Shown here: positions 17,847 to 24,834 of the stretch, piece by piece | Numbering within the stretch: position 1 is the stretch's first letter | How the letters are laid out: each line of letters starts with the position of its first letter | Source: Pseudarthrobacter sulfonivorans | GTDB taxonomy: Bacteria; Actinomycetota; Actinomycetes; Actinomycetales; Micrococcaceae | Direction of reading: 5' to 3' | Assembly (NCBI RefSeq): GCF_001484605.1 | Contig: NZ_CP013747.1 | Coordinates: 1,302,001-1,366,000, forward strand | Length of the DNA: 64,000 bases | Notes under the pieces: model-generated | Databases searched by the model: none | What the model was told of the DNA's origin: nothing | The model's input: the letters and a program-made list of their open reading frames with translations, nothing else | Made by a program: the position numbers and the translations under genes

Positions 17847-18589
17847 CCCACGCCGCGGACCGTCTGCAGCCAGCGCGGTTGCTGCGGTGAATCACCGAGT
17901 TTCTTCCGGAGGTTGCCCATGTGCACCTCCACGGAACGTTCGTCCGCCTCGCTGATGTAACTTCCGACGTCGTAATCCTCGTCCCGGAGCCGACGCACCA
18001 AATCCGATTTGGTCCGGACAGTCCGTCCCGCCTCGAGCAGGGCATACAGGAGTTCGAACTCGGTCCGGGTCAGGTTGAGCTCCTGGCCGTCCACGCTGAC
18101 CGACCGTGAGGCGTAACTCAGCTCCAGTCCGTTGTGGCTGTAATGACCGTTTCCGCTGTCACTAACGGCGTCCGCCGGGCGATCAGAAACGGGAGCGCTC
18201 TCCCCCGCGTCCGGAACCGACCGCGGCCGGCGCATCATCGCCGCTATCCGCGCGCGGAGTTCGCGGGGGCGGAAGGGCTTGGTGAGGTAGTCGTCTGCAC
18301 CGGACTCGAGACCAATCAAAGTATCCAGTTCTTCAGCCCGTGCCGTGAGCATCACGATGTAAGCATCTGAAAACTCGCGGATCTGGCGGGAGACCTCGAA
18401 CCCGTCGATATCCGGCAGCCCCAAATCAAGCGTTATAACGTCGGGATTCAAGATTCTCGCAGCCTTAACCCCTTCGGATCCGCTGCCCGCGACAGTGACG
18501 GCAAACCCCGCCTGAGTCAGAACCGTGCGTACCAACTCGCGGATATCCTGATCATCCTCGATGACCAGACCCACTCGCGCTTCACTCAT
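17819..18589 (-). CDS. OmpR/PhoB-type response regulator
   Basis: The 256-residue regulator has a receiver domain (1-120) with acidic residues Glu11-Asp13, phospho-acceptor Asp55 in VITLDLGLPD, Thr82 and Lys104 in TKPF. A linker of about 35 residues follows, then a winged-helix trans_reg_C domain (about 150-256) with LTRTEFELLYALLEAGRTV and SVEVHMGNLRKKLGD. The ATG is preceded by GGAGGGGG. It is divergent from the sensor kinase starting at 18690, with 100 bases between them, and its 3' end overlaps the Hpt-like gene. The target genes are not evident. Confidence 0.93.
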   Translation of the reverse strand: MSEARVGLVIEDDQDIRELVRTVLTQAGFAVTVAGSGSEGVKAARILNPDVITLDLGLPDIDGFEVSRQIREFSDAYIVMLTARAEELDTLIGLESGADDYLTKPFRPRELRARIAAMMRRPRSVPDAGESAPVSDRPADAVSDSGNGHYSHNGLELSYASRSVSVDGQELNLTRTEFELLYALLEAGRTVRTKSDLVRRLRDEDYDVGSYISEADERSVEVHMGNLRKKLGDSPQQPRWLQTVRGVGYRLAPGGR

Positions 18590-18689
18590 ACCAGCCCCCT
18601 CCGCCAGCTTGACAACGTGAGAAGTATAGCCCGCTGCCGATATCCTGCTGGTATGCATTCCCCTATACTCCCACTTCCGGCCGCCGTTC

Positions 18690-20345
18690 ATGAGTGAACC
18701 CGTAACGGGGGCCACGGGTCGCTTCAAGTTTTTCCGGCGGCCCTTCCATGAATACCGGCTGACGGACAGGGTTGTCCTCAGCCAGACGCCGCTGTTCGTC
18801 ACCACCATCCTGACGGCATTGCTGATGTGGGCGTTTTTCCCGGGGACGATGGACAACCCACTCTTCGTGGCCTTCCTCGTTTCCCAGCTGGCCATCATAG
18901 CTCTGTGTTACTTCGTGCCGTGGGATCGCGTGCCCCACACCAGCTTCCTGGTTATTCCGCTCCTGGACTTTGTCTCCATCGCCCTGGGCAGGGAGGGCGG
19001 GCAAGAGGGCCTGACCGGCATCAGCCTGCTGGCGGTTTTCCCCGTCATCTGGCTGTGCGCCTCAGGCTATTATCCGCGGGCCTCCCTGTGGTTATCGTTC
19101 TTCGGGCCCTTGGCCATCATCTGGGTTCCGCTGCTGATTCGCGGGGATGTATCGGGCCCCAGCTTGGCCAAATCCCTACTCGTCCCCGTCATGATGCTGG
19201 GAATCGGAGTATCTGTCACCATGCTGACGCTCAGCCTGAGACGTCAGCAGCGGGTTCTGGAACAGAAGGACAAGCAACTCCAAGCCAGCCTGCTCAGCAC
19301 AAGGCAGCAGGAAGCCTTGCTCAACTCCGTTCTTGAAACTGTGCACCTGGGCGTCCTCGCCGTCGATGCCGACGGACACGACATCCTGATGAACCGTAAG
19401 CAGCGCGCCAACCACGAACTGGCCCGCCCGAAGGACATCGACGATCCGAACGAGTCCCAGCTGCTGGTCTTCGCCGCAGACCGTACCACCCCGGTCCCGG
19501 TGGCGGAGCGCCCCGTGCGGAGGGCTGTCCTCGGCGAAACATTCACCGACTACCTAGTCTGGCTGGGCGAAGGCAAGAAGCAGCGGGCCATCACCACCAG
19601 CGCCCGGGCCATGAAGGACCCGGACGGGACGTTCGCCGGCTCGGTGATCGTGTTCAGTGATGTGACAGACCTGGTGGACGCCCTGGCCGCCAAGGATGAT
19701 TTCGTCTCCAGCGTGTCCCACGAATTCAGGACTCCCCTGACCTCCATCCTGGGCTACGTGGAACTCCTCCTGGAGGACGATCCCGGCAACGATCAACTGG
19801 AACCGTTGAACATCATCAGGCGCAATTCAGAACGGCTCCTCACCTTGGTGTCCGACCTCCTCGCCACCAGGAACGGGCAACTGATCGTGACCCCCCACGC
19901 CGTGGACGTCGCTGAACTTGTGCGGGCCAGCGTGTCCGCCGCGATGCCCCGGGCTGACGCCTCCCGCGTGGCGCTGAAAGCCGTGATACCAGCAAGGCTG
20001 GAGGCCCATGTGGACGGCCCCCGCATCTCCCAGGTGCTGGACAATCTGGTCTCCAACGCGATCAAATACTCGCCCGACGGCGGCAACGTCCTGGTGTCGT
20101 TGGAGCACGACGGCGGCCACGTCGCCTGCCGCGTCAGCGATACCGGCATGGGCATGAGCGCCGACGACCAGGCCCACGTGTTCGCCAAGTTCTTCCGGAC
20201 CAGCAACGTCCGCCGGACATCTATTCCCGGCGTGGGCCTGGGCCTGCCCATCAGCAAGGCAATCGTGGAGGCCCACGGCGGAACCATCCAGGTGGAAAGC
20301 AAACTGGGCCAGGGCACCACCTTCACGTTCCGGGTGCCGGTTTAG
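18690..20345 (+). CDS. Sensor histidine kinase with multi-TM input domain
   Basis: The 551-residue kinase has about six hydrophobic segments in residues 30-185, with very short external loops. A coiled region and a PAS-like domain follow at about 205-325 (VLETVHLGVLAVDADGH... GSVIVFSDVTDLV). The HisKA domain has SSVSHEFRTPLTSILGYVE with His344, and the HATPase domain carries DNLVSNAIKYSPDGGNV, DTGMGMS and GVGLGLPISKAIVEAHGG. The input region probably senses a membrane or intramembrane signal. The partner is most likely the divergent response regulator. It ends 4 bases inside the convergent mcrC-like gene. Confidence 0.92.
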   Translation: MSEPVTGATGRFKFFRRPFHEYRLTDRVVLSQTPLFVTTILTALLMWAFFPGTMDNPLFVAFLVSQLAIIALCYFVPWDRVPHTSFLVIPLLDFVSIALGREGGQEGLTGISLLAVFPVIWLCASGYYPRASLWLSFFGPLAIIWVPLLIRGDVSGPSLAKSLLVPVMMLGIGVSVTMLTLSLRRQQRVLEQKDKQLQASLLSTRQQEALLNSVLETVHLGVLAVDADGHDILMNRKQRANHELARPKDIDDPNESQLLVFAADRTTPVPVAERPVRRAVLGETFTDYLVWLGEGKKQRAITTSARAMKDPDGTFAGSVIVFSDVTDLVDALAAKDDFVSSVSHEFRTPLTSILGYVELLLEDDPGNDQLEPLNIIRRNSERLLTLVSDLLATRNGQLIVTPHAVDVAELVRASVSAAMPRADASRVALKAVIPARLEAHVDGPRISQVLDNLVSNAIKYSPDGGNVLVSLEHDGGHVACRVSDTGMGMSADDQAHVFAKFFRTSNVRRTSIPGVGLGLPISKAIVEAHGGTIQVESKLGQGTTFTFRVPV

Positions 20346-21682
20346 CCTCCCGCGCGGGCAGTCCGGACCACTTCGCCCCAGGACTGCCGCGCCAGGTCCG
20401 CCACAGCTGCCAGGATGTCCGACGGCGGCAGCGACAGATCCAGCGGAAACTCAACAATGTCGATGTCAGTGTTAAGGATCCGCCGCAGTTTCATCTCGCC
20501 CGCCCCTGCATACACGAGCCAGGCGGTGGGCACACCCAGGGCGGTGCAGTGGGCAAGCATTTGGTAGTGGTCGGCGGTCAGGGACGCGCCAAGGTCAGCG
20601 GCGGCCTTGTACTTCGCGTTGTAGGCCACCACGGGGCGTCCGCCCAGCAGGTGCACCGCATCCGGACGCACGGACAGCCTGTCGGAATCGTGGACAGCCT
20701 CGCTGAGGAGAGCGTTGTACTTCAGCCGCATCTCCCCCGGATACGCAGCCATCGCCTCGCGGAGCGCCGTGCCCACAAAATCCTCGAACACCTGGGCCAT
20801 GTCCACCACAAACGACGCAGTCTGCTGCTTCCCCTCCCCCGCCTCCGCGGAGGCATTCCGCAGGACCAGCTCAGCGAGGCGCAGCACTGACTGGTAGCGG
20901 ACGTTCATCCTGCTGGGGGTCCACGGCGGCAGGGGCGCGCCGGCTGGAAGGCGGGTGACGGCGTCGAGCTTTCCCTTCAGCTGACGCAGGCGGCTCAGCA
21001 CCTCAGGCCGGACGCGTGGAACCTGTCCCATCCGCTCCAGCGCGGCCCGCAGGATCCGGTTTTCGGCGATGTCCTCAGTGAATTCGTCGTAAGACACTTC
21101 CAGCGGCACCAGCATGCCGGGGCGCCGCGAGATCTGGTCGGAAATCCGGATGCGGCCCTTGACCGTGCGGAGGGACTCGTCAACGGTGAGGTAGCCCTGC
21201 AAGACTCCTCGTCCAAGCGCGCGCTCCGCCATTTGGGCGAGGGATTCGGCCAGCGCGCTCCAGAGTTCGCGGTCCTCGGCAGCCGCCACGGAATCGGCCC
21301 GGAAGCCCTGGTTACCGGCATAGCTGAGGAGGAACAGGAGCCGGCTCAGCCCCAGCCGGTCCTTGGGGCGCACATCCAGCTGTAGCGTGGCCGTGCGGAC
21401 CGACCCCACCTTGCCCGCGGGCTCGATCCGGTACAAGCCCATGCCCATCGGCGACGCCTTGGCCAGTCCGCTGGCGTTCACGAAGGCCGCGCTGGCGGCA
21501 TCCAGGCGTTCCACGGTGCCTTTGGACAGCTCGTCGAGGACCAGATGGCGCGCGGCCGGTGCACGGCCGCGCTGGGCTGCTCCGCCGTGGGCCGCGCCGC
21601 CGCCCAGCGCGCCGCCGCCCAGCGCGCCGCCGCCCAGCGCGCCGCCGTGGGCCGGAGTGTGGGTTGGCTTAGCTGGTAACAA
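20342..21682 (-). CDS. mcrC: McrC-like component of a methylcytosine restriction system
   Basis: The 446-residue protein matches the McrC/5-methylcytosine restriction family (LLFLLSYAG, GRVLQGYLTVDESLRTVKGRI, SYDEFTEDIAENRILRAAL, VFEDFVGTAL). The nuclease motif is RPDAV at 339-343 followed by VVAYNAKYKA at 351-360. The middle acidic residue of the PD-(D/E)xK motif is therefore Asn355 rather than Asp, while Lys357 is present. The first 45 residues contain GGGAL repeats. The TTG start overlaps the end of mcrB by 14 bases, showing coupling. It should be the effector cleaving DNA selected by McrB, but the Asn raises doubt about catalysis. Confidence 0.82.
   Translation of the reverse strand: MLPAKPTHTPAHGGALGGGALGGGALGGGAAHGGAAQRGRAPAARHLVLDELSKGTVERLDAASAAFVNASGLAKASPMGMGLYRIEPAGKVGSVRTATLQLDVRPKDRLGLSRLLFLLSYAGNQGFRADSVAAAEDRELWSALAESLAQMAERALGRGVLQGYLTVDESLRTVKGRIRISDQISRRPGMLVPLEVSYDEFTEDIAENRILRAALERMGQVPRVRPEVLSRLRQLKGKLDAVTRLPAGAPLPPWTPSRMNVRYQSVLRLAELVLRNASAEAGEGKQQTASFVVDMAQVFEDFVGTALREAMAAYPGEMRLKYNALLSEAVHDSDRLSVRPDAVHLLGGRPVVAYNAKYKAAADLGASLTADHYQMLAHCTALGVPTAWLVYAGAGEMKLRRILNTDIDIVEFPLDLSLPPSDILAAVADLARQSWGEVVRTARAGG
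21603..21647. repeat. Three tandem 15-bp repeats
   Basis: The unit CCCAGCGCGCCGCCG is repeated three times without change and encodes Gly-Gly-Gly-Ala-Leu repeats in the N terminus of the McrC-like protein. Related partial units flank it on both sides. The repeat is 15 bp, so copy number changes keep the frame. Confidence 0.85.
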
Positions 21683-23915
21683 GGCGTCCCAGCAGCTGCT
21701 CCAGCCCGAACCGCTCCTCCAGCTGCGCCCGGGTCAGCTGACCGTGGTAGTGCTCCTCCAGCAGCGGCATCAGCTCGTATTTCCAGATCCGGCGAAGCCC
21801 GCCCGGCGTCTGGGCGGCCGTCTTCATGAAGTACGACGGGCCGATCATCAGGTCCCGGTCCCACTCGTCGATGGCGGCGTTCAGCGCATCGAGCAGCAGC
21901 GCCGGTGTGGTGTCCAGGTCCCGCACCTGCAGGAACCGCAGCAGCGACCCCTTCACCGGCTCCGTCTGCGGGTGCAGCTCGATGAACGCGAACCGGCGTC
22001 GGATGGCGGCATCCATCATGGCGATGGACCGGTCCGCGGTGTTCATGGTGCCGATGATGTACAGGTTGTCCGGCAGCGTAAACGGCTCGTTGGGGCTGTA
22101 CTGCAGGTAGATCCGGTCATCGCGGTACTCCAGCAGGAAGTACAGCTCGCCGAACACCTTGGCCAGGTTGGCGCGGTTCATCTCGTCAATGATCAGGAAA
22201 TAGGGCTTCTTTTCGTTCCCGGGCTTGGCGGCTTCCTCGGCCAGCCGGCGCAGCGGCCCCGCCACAAGCTTGAAGGACACCTGGCCCTCGTCGGTCTTGT
22301 CCGGCCGGTAGCCCTCGAAAAAGTCCTCATACGCGTACGACGGGTGGAACTGCACCAGCTTCACCCGCTCGTCCGTGCTGTCCTGGGCCAGCTCCGCCGC
22401 GAGATGCTTGGCCAGGTACGTCTTGCCCGTTCCGGGCGGCCCGTACAGGACCAGCTGGCGGTTCTCCTCCAGCAGTTCCGCGATCTCCTGCAGCGGCTCC
22501 AGGTCCATGTGCAGCGAATCCGCGAAGTCGCGGCTCAGCGGGCGGAAGCCCTCCTGCACAGGGGGCACGACGGCGGCAGGCGCGTCGGCGTCGTCGTCCT
22601 CCGGTTCCGCCTCGGCCGGCACTAGCGCCTGGAGCGCCTGCACCACCCTGGTCACGTCAACAACGATCCCCGAGGTGGCCAGCTGGCGCTGGACGTGACG
22701 GGGCAGGTCCGCGGCGGCGTGGCCGTCGTCGTCCAGCCAGCGCACTTTGCGCCGCAGGCGGCGGTTGTCGTCGTTGTGCTCGGGCTCGCCCAGCACCACG
22801 CCCAGCCGCACGGTGCCGGCGTGCTGGAACAGAACCAGGTCGCCCGGCTTCATGACCGTGAGGAAAGCAAACACCGCCGTTTTGGTGTCCTCCCGCTCGA
22901 CGTAGCCGAGATGCTTGTAGTCCTCGTCCACGGCGTGCTGCACCAGCCCCGCGGTCACGCCGGGGTCCAGGTGGCGGAGATGTTCGACGTCGAGCGTCAC
23001 CTTCTCCTCGTCCTGCCATGCGGTGAGGAGGTCAGCGTTGTCGCTGTGGGTACGCAGCAACCACGCGCGTCGGCCGGGGTCCCCCACTTTGCGCCATTGG
23101 CTGACCAGCTGGCGGGCGTACCAGTCGATGCGCTGGCCCGCCTGTTCATCCAGGTGCAGGCGGATGCGGTTAATGTCCGCGGTGATTTCCTCGTCGGAAT
23201 CGCCCTTGGCCCCGCCCACCAGCGAGGCGAAGGCGTCGCGGATTTCCTGCCGCTCCACGTCCGCCACTACCGGCTCGAAGTAGCTGGGCCAGGCCAGGTA
23301 CTCGATGCTGCGGCGGATGGCGGGCTGGTCCGCCGGGGTGCCCGCGGCGAGCTCGTGGAACTTCAGCGGGTCCTTCAGCGCCTTGGTGATGGCCGCGGGA
23401 ATCTGCTGGTCCACATGCTGCACAAACCGGCAGAGCCACTTCAGGTGGTCCCAGATGGTCCAGTTGAATTCGGCGGTGCGGTCCCTGATCACGCCGTGGT
23501 CCGTCATGCCCTTGTAGAGTTCCTCGGGCAGCTCCAGCGGCGGCTCCAGCGCTGTCTCCAACCAGGACGCGGCCTCCGCCACCCGGGCGCGCTTGACCTT
23601 CAGCGACTTGACCTCGTGCGCCAGGGGCAGTGACTGCAGGAAGAGCAGCTCCACGGCCAGCTGCTTGGCCTCCCGGGAGGCGTCCTCGAGGTTCTGCCGG
23701 AGGTTGGTCATCATGGGCGCCTTGGCGTCCGCGGCTCCCCGGTCCAGGCGCTCCAGCAGCTCTGCCGCGGCCTCCGCTGTCCAGGTCAGGGTCTTCCCGT
23801 CCAGGGCCGACGGCTTGCCCTGCAGGCCCGGTCCCAGCACAAACCAGGCCGCGTCCTCGATCTCCTTTGAGACACCGAGGGCGCGGTGCATGGCAGTCTT
23901 GGGATTTGGGGTCAT
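21669..23915 (-). CDS. mcrB: McrB-like AAA+ GTPase of a methylcytosine restriction system
   Basis: The 748-residue protein is an McrB-type AAA+ motor. The Walker A GPPGTGKT is at 492-499, Walker B LIIDEMN at 574-580, and the McrB signature GTMNTADRS at 622-630. Residues 340-430 (FLTVMKPGDLVLFQ... GIVVDVTRVV) look like an EVE/PUA-type module, a likely reader of modified bases. The first 330 residues are helical and I cannot assign them. The protein is longer than E. coli McrB (about 460), consistent with an added specificity region. It precedes and overlaps mcrC. Together they should restrict DNA carrying modified cytosine. Confidence 0.87.
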   Translation of the reverse strand: MTPNPKTAMHRALGVSKEIEDAAWFVLGPGLQGKPSALDGKTLTWTAEAAAELLERLDRGAADAKAPMMTNLRQNLEDASREAKQLAVELLFLQSLPLAHEVKSLKVKRARVAEAASWLETALEPPLELPEELYKGMTDHGVIRDRTAEFNWTIWDHLKWLCRFVQHVDQQIPAAITKALKDPLKFHELAAGTPADQPAIRRSIEYLAWPSYFEPVVADVERQEIRDAFASLVGGAKGDSDEEITADINRIRLHLDEQAGQRIDWYARQLVSQWRKVGDPGRRAWLLRTHSDNADLLTAWQDEEKVTLDVEHLRHLDPGVTAGLVQHAVDEDYKHLGYVEREDTKTAVFAFLTVMKPGDLVLFQHAGTVRLGVVLGEPEHNDDNRRLRRKVRWLDDDGHAAADLPRHVQRQLATSGIVVDVTRVVQALQALVPAEAEPEDDDADAPAAVVPPVQEGFRPLSRDFADSLHMDLEPLQEIAELLEENRQLVLYGPPGTGKTYLAKHLAAELAQDSTDERVKLVQFHPSYAYEDFFEGYRPDKTDEGQVSFKLVAGPLRRLAEEAAKPGNEKKPYFLIIDEMNRANLAKVFGELYFLLEYRDDRIYLQYSPNEPFTLPDNLYIIGTMNTADRSIAMMDAAIRRRFAFIELHPQTEPVKGSLLRFLQVRDLDTTPALLLDALNAAIDEWDRDLMIGPSYFMKTAAQTPGGLRRIWKYELMPLLEEHYHGQLTRAQLEERFGLEQLLGRLVTS

Positions 23916-23986
23916 GGGTTCAAATTTACAGGCTCAAACTGGATGCCTGCTCCGAAGACCCTGACGGTGTGCAGATCCGAGGCCTG

Positions 23987-24238
23987 CTACTCAACTGCCC
24001 CGAGTCCGGCTCCGGGCCGCTTGCGCCCCAGAATGAAGTAGCCCATCGGCCCGATGAAATTGATCAGGGCGGCCACTCGCCAGGCCGCCTTTGGCCCGTT
24101 GATTTGCGCCGCCGGACGCTTGGAGATGTCACGCTGGGCGGCCAGCATCAGCGCCACCTGCCCTATCCCGATGACCACGAATCCCGCCCGTGCCGCCGGT
24201 GACATCTCTTTCCAGGTCTTTTTGTTTTTCTTGGCCAT
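23987..24238 (-). CDS. Small membrane protein, PLDc_N-like
   Basis: An 83-residue protein with a basic start (MAKKNKKTWKEM) and two hydrophobic segments, at about 16-32 and 53-72. The second segment, AWRVAALINFIGPMGYFILGRKR, matches the phospholipase D N-terminal (PLDc_N) membrane motif found in many short actinobacterial proteins with no phospholipase domain. A good ribosome site (AAGGAG) supports the start. Role unknown; it lies downstream of the thioesterase gene on the same strand. Confidence 0.72.
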   Translation of the reverse strand: MAKKNKKTWKEMSPAARAGFVVIGIGQVALMLAAQRDISKRPAAQINGPKAAWRVAALINFIGPMGYFILGRKRPGAGLGAVE

Positions 24239-24319
24239 GGTCAACGCTCCTTAGTGGGTATTTCCAGTTTCCGGTGTGCGCCGTGCCTGCGCAACGGGTG
24301 TGCACGCACGGCGCCGTAC

Positions 24320-24383
24320 GGTTCAAAACGTGAACGGTTCATAACGTGAACGGCTCAAACGGTGAACGGCTCAAACGGTGAAC
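24320..24383. repeat. Four tandem 16-bp repeats spanning a stop codon
   Basis: The unit GG(T/C)TCAAA(A/C)(C/G)GTGAAC occurs four times in a row at 24320, 24336, 24352 and 24368. The last two copies are identical. The stop codon of the thioesterase gene lies inside the array, and each unit contains its own TGA on the minus strand. Confidence 0.85.
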
Positions 24384-24787
24384 GGCGCCAGCCGCTCCTT
24401 CTGCTCCGGCGTCAGGCGCAGGACGCGGCCGGAAGCCTCATCCACAAAGGCCAGATGGCTGCTGGCCCGGACGCACTCCTCCCGCGTGACCGGGTCCTGC
24501 ACCACGTAGTGGATGTCGAAACTGGCGCCCTTCACCGCGCCGATCCACACCTGGACCATTGCCGGGACATTGCGGTATTCCAACGTCCTGACGTAGCGGA
24601 TCTTGTGGTCCACCACGAGCGCCAGAGTTCCCTCCGGAACGTCATTGAAGAGCGACACTTCCGGTTCGATGCCGGGCAGGCCGGCACCCCGCGGAGGCCC
24701 GAACGCTGCGATACGGGCCTCCTCGAGCATCCTGACAATCTGGACGTTGTTGATGTGCCCATAGGCGTCCATGTCGCCCCAGCGCAT
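24371..24787 (-). CDS. Acyl-CoA thioesterase, hot-dog fold (4HBT)
   Basis: The 138-residue frame from ATG matches 4HBT thioesterases: RWGDMDAYGHINNVQIVRMLEEARI with the usual Asp-Asn active-site region, and VRYVRTLEYRN-like beta strands later. It hydrolyses an acyl-CoA of unknown chain. The ATG begins very close to the catalytic motif. In-frame sequence upstream (GTGAARRIKVLVP) looks like genuine N terminus, and a CTG at 24838 overlapping the ABC gene stop (CTGA) could be the true start. It follows an ABC exporter pair on the same strand. The end of the gene lies in tandem repeats. Confidence 0.82.
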   Translation of the reverse strand: MRWGDMDAYGHINNVQIVRMLEEARIAAFGPPRGAGLPGIEPEVSLFNDVPEGTLALVVDHKIRYVRTLEYRNVPAMVQVWIGAVKGASFDIHYVVQDPVTREECVRASSHLAFVDEASGRVLRLTPEQKERLAPFTV

Positions 24788-24834
24788 CGGGACCAGGACC
24801 TTGATGCGCCGGGCAGCTCCGGTTCCCAGCGCGC

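Noticed and set aside
24320..24383. Tandem 16-bp repeats as replication origin iterons
   Set aside because: There are only four copies, partly coding, with no replication gene or AT-rich region.
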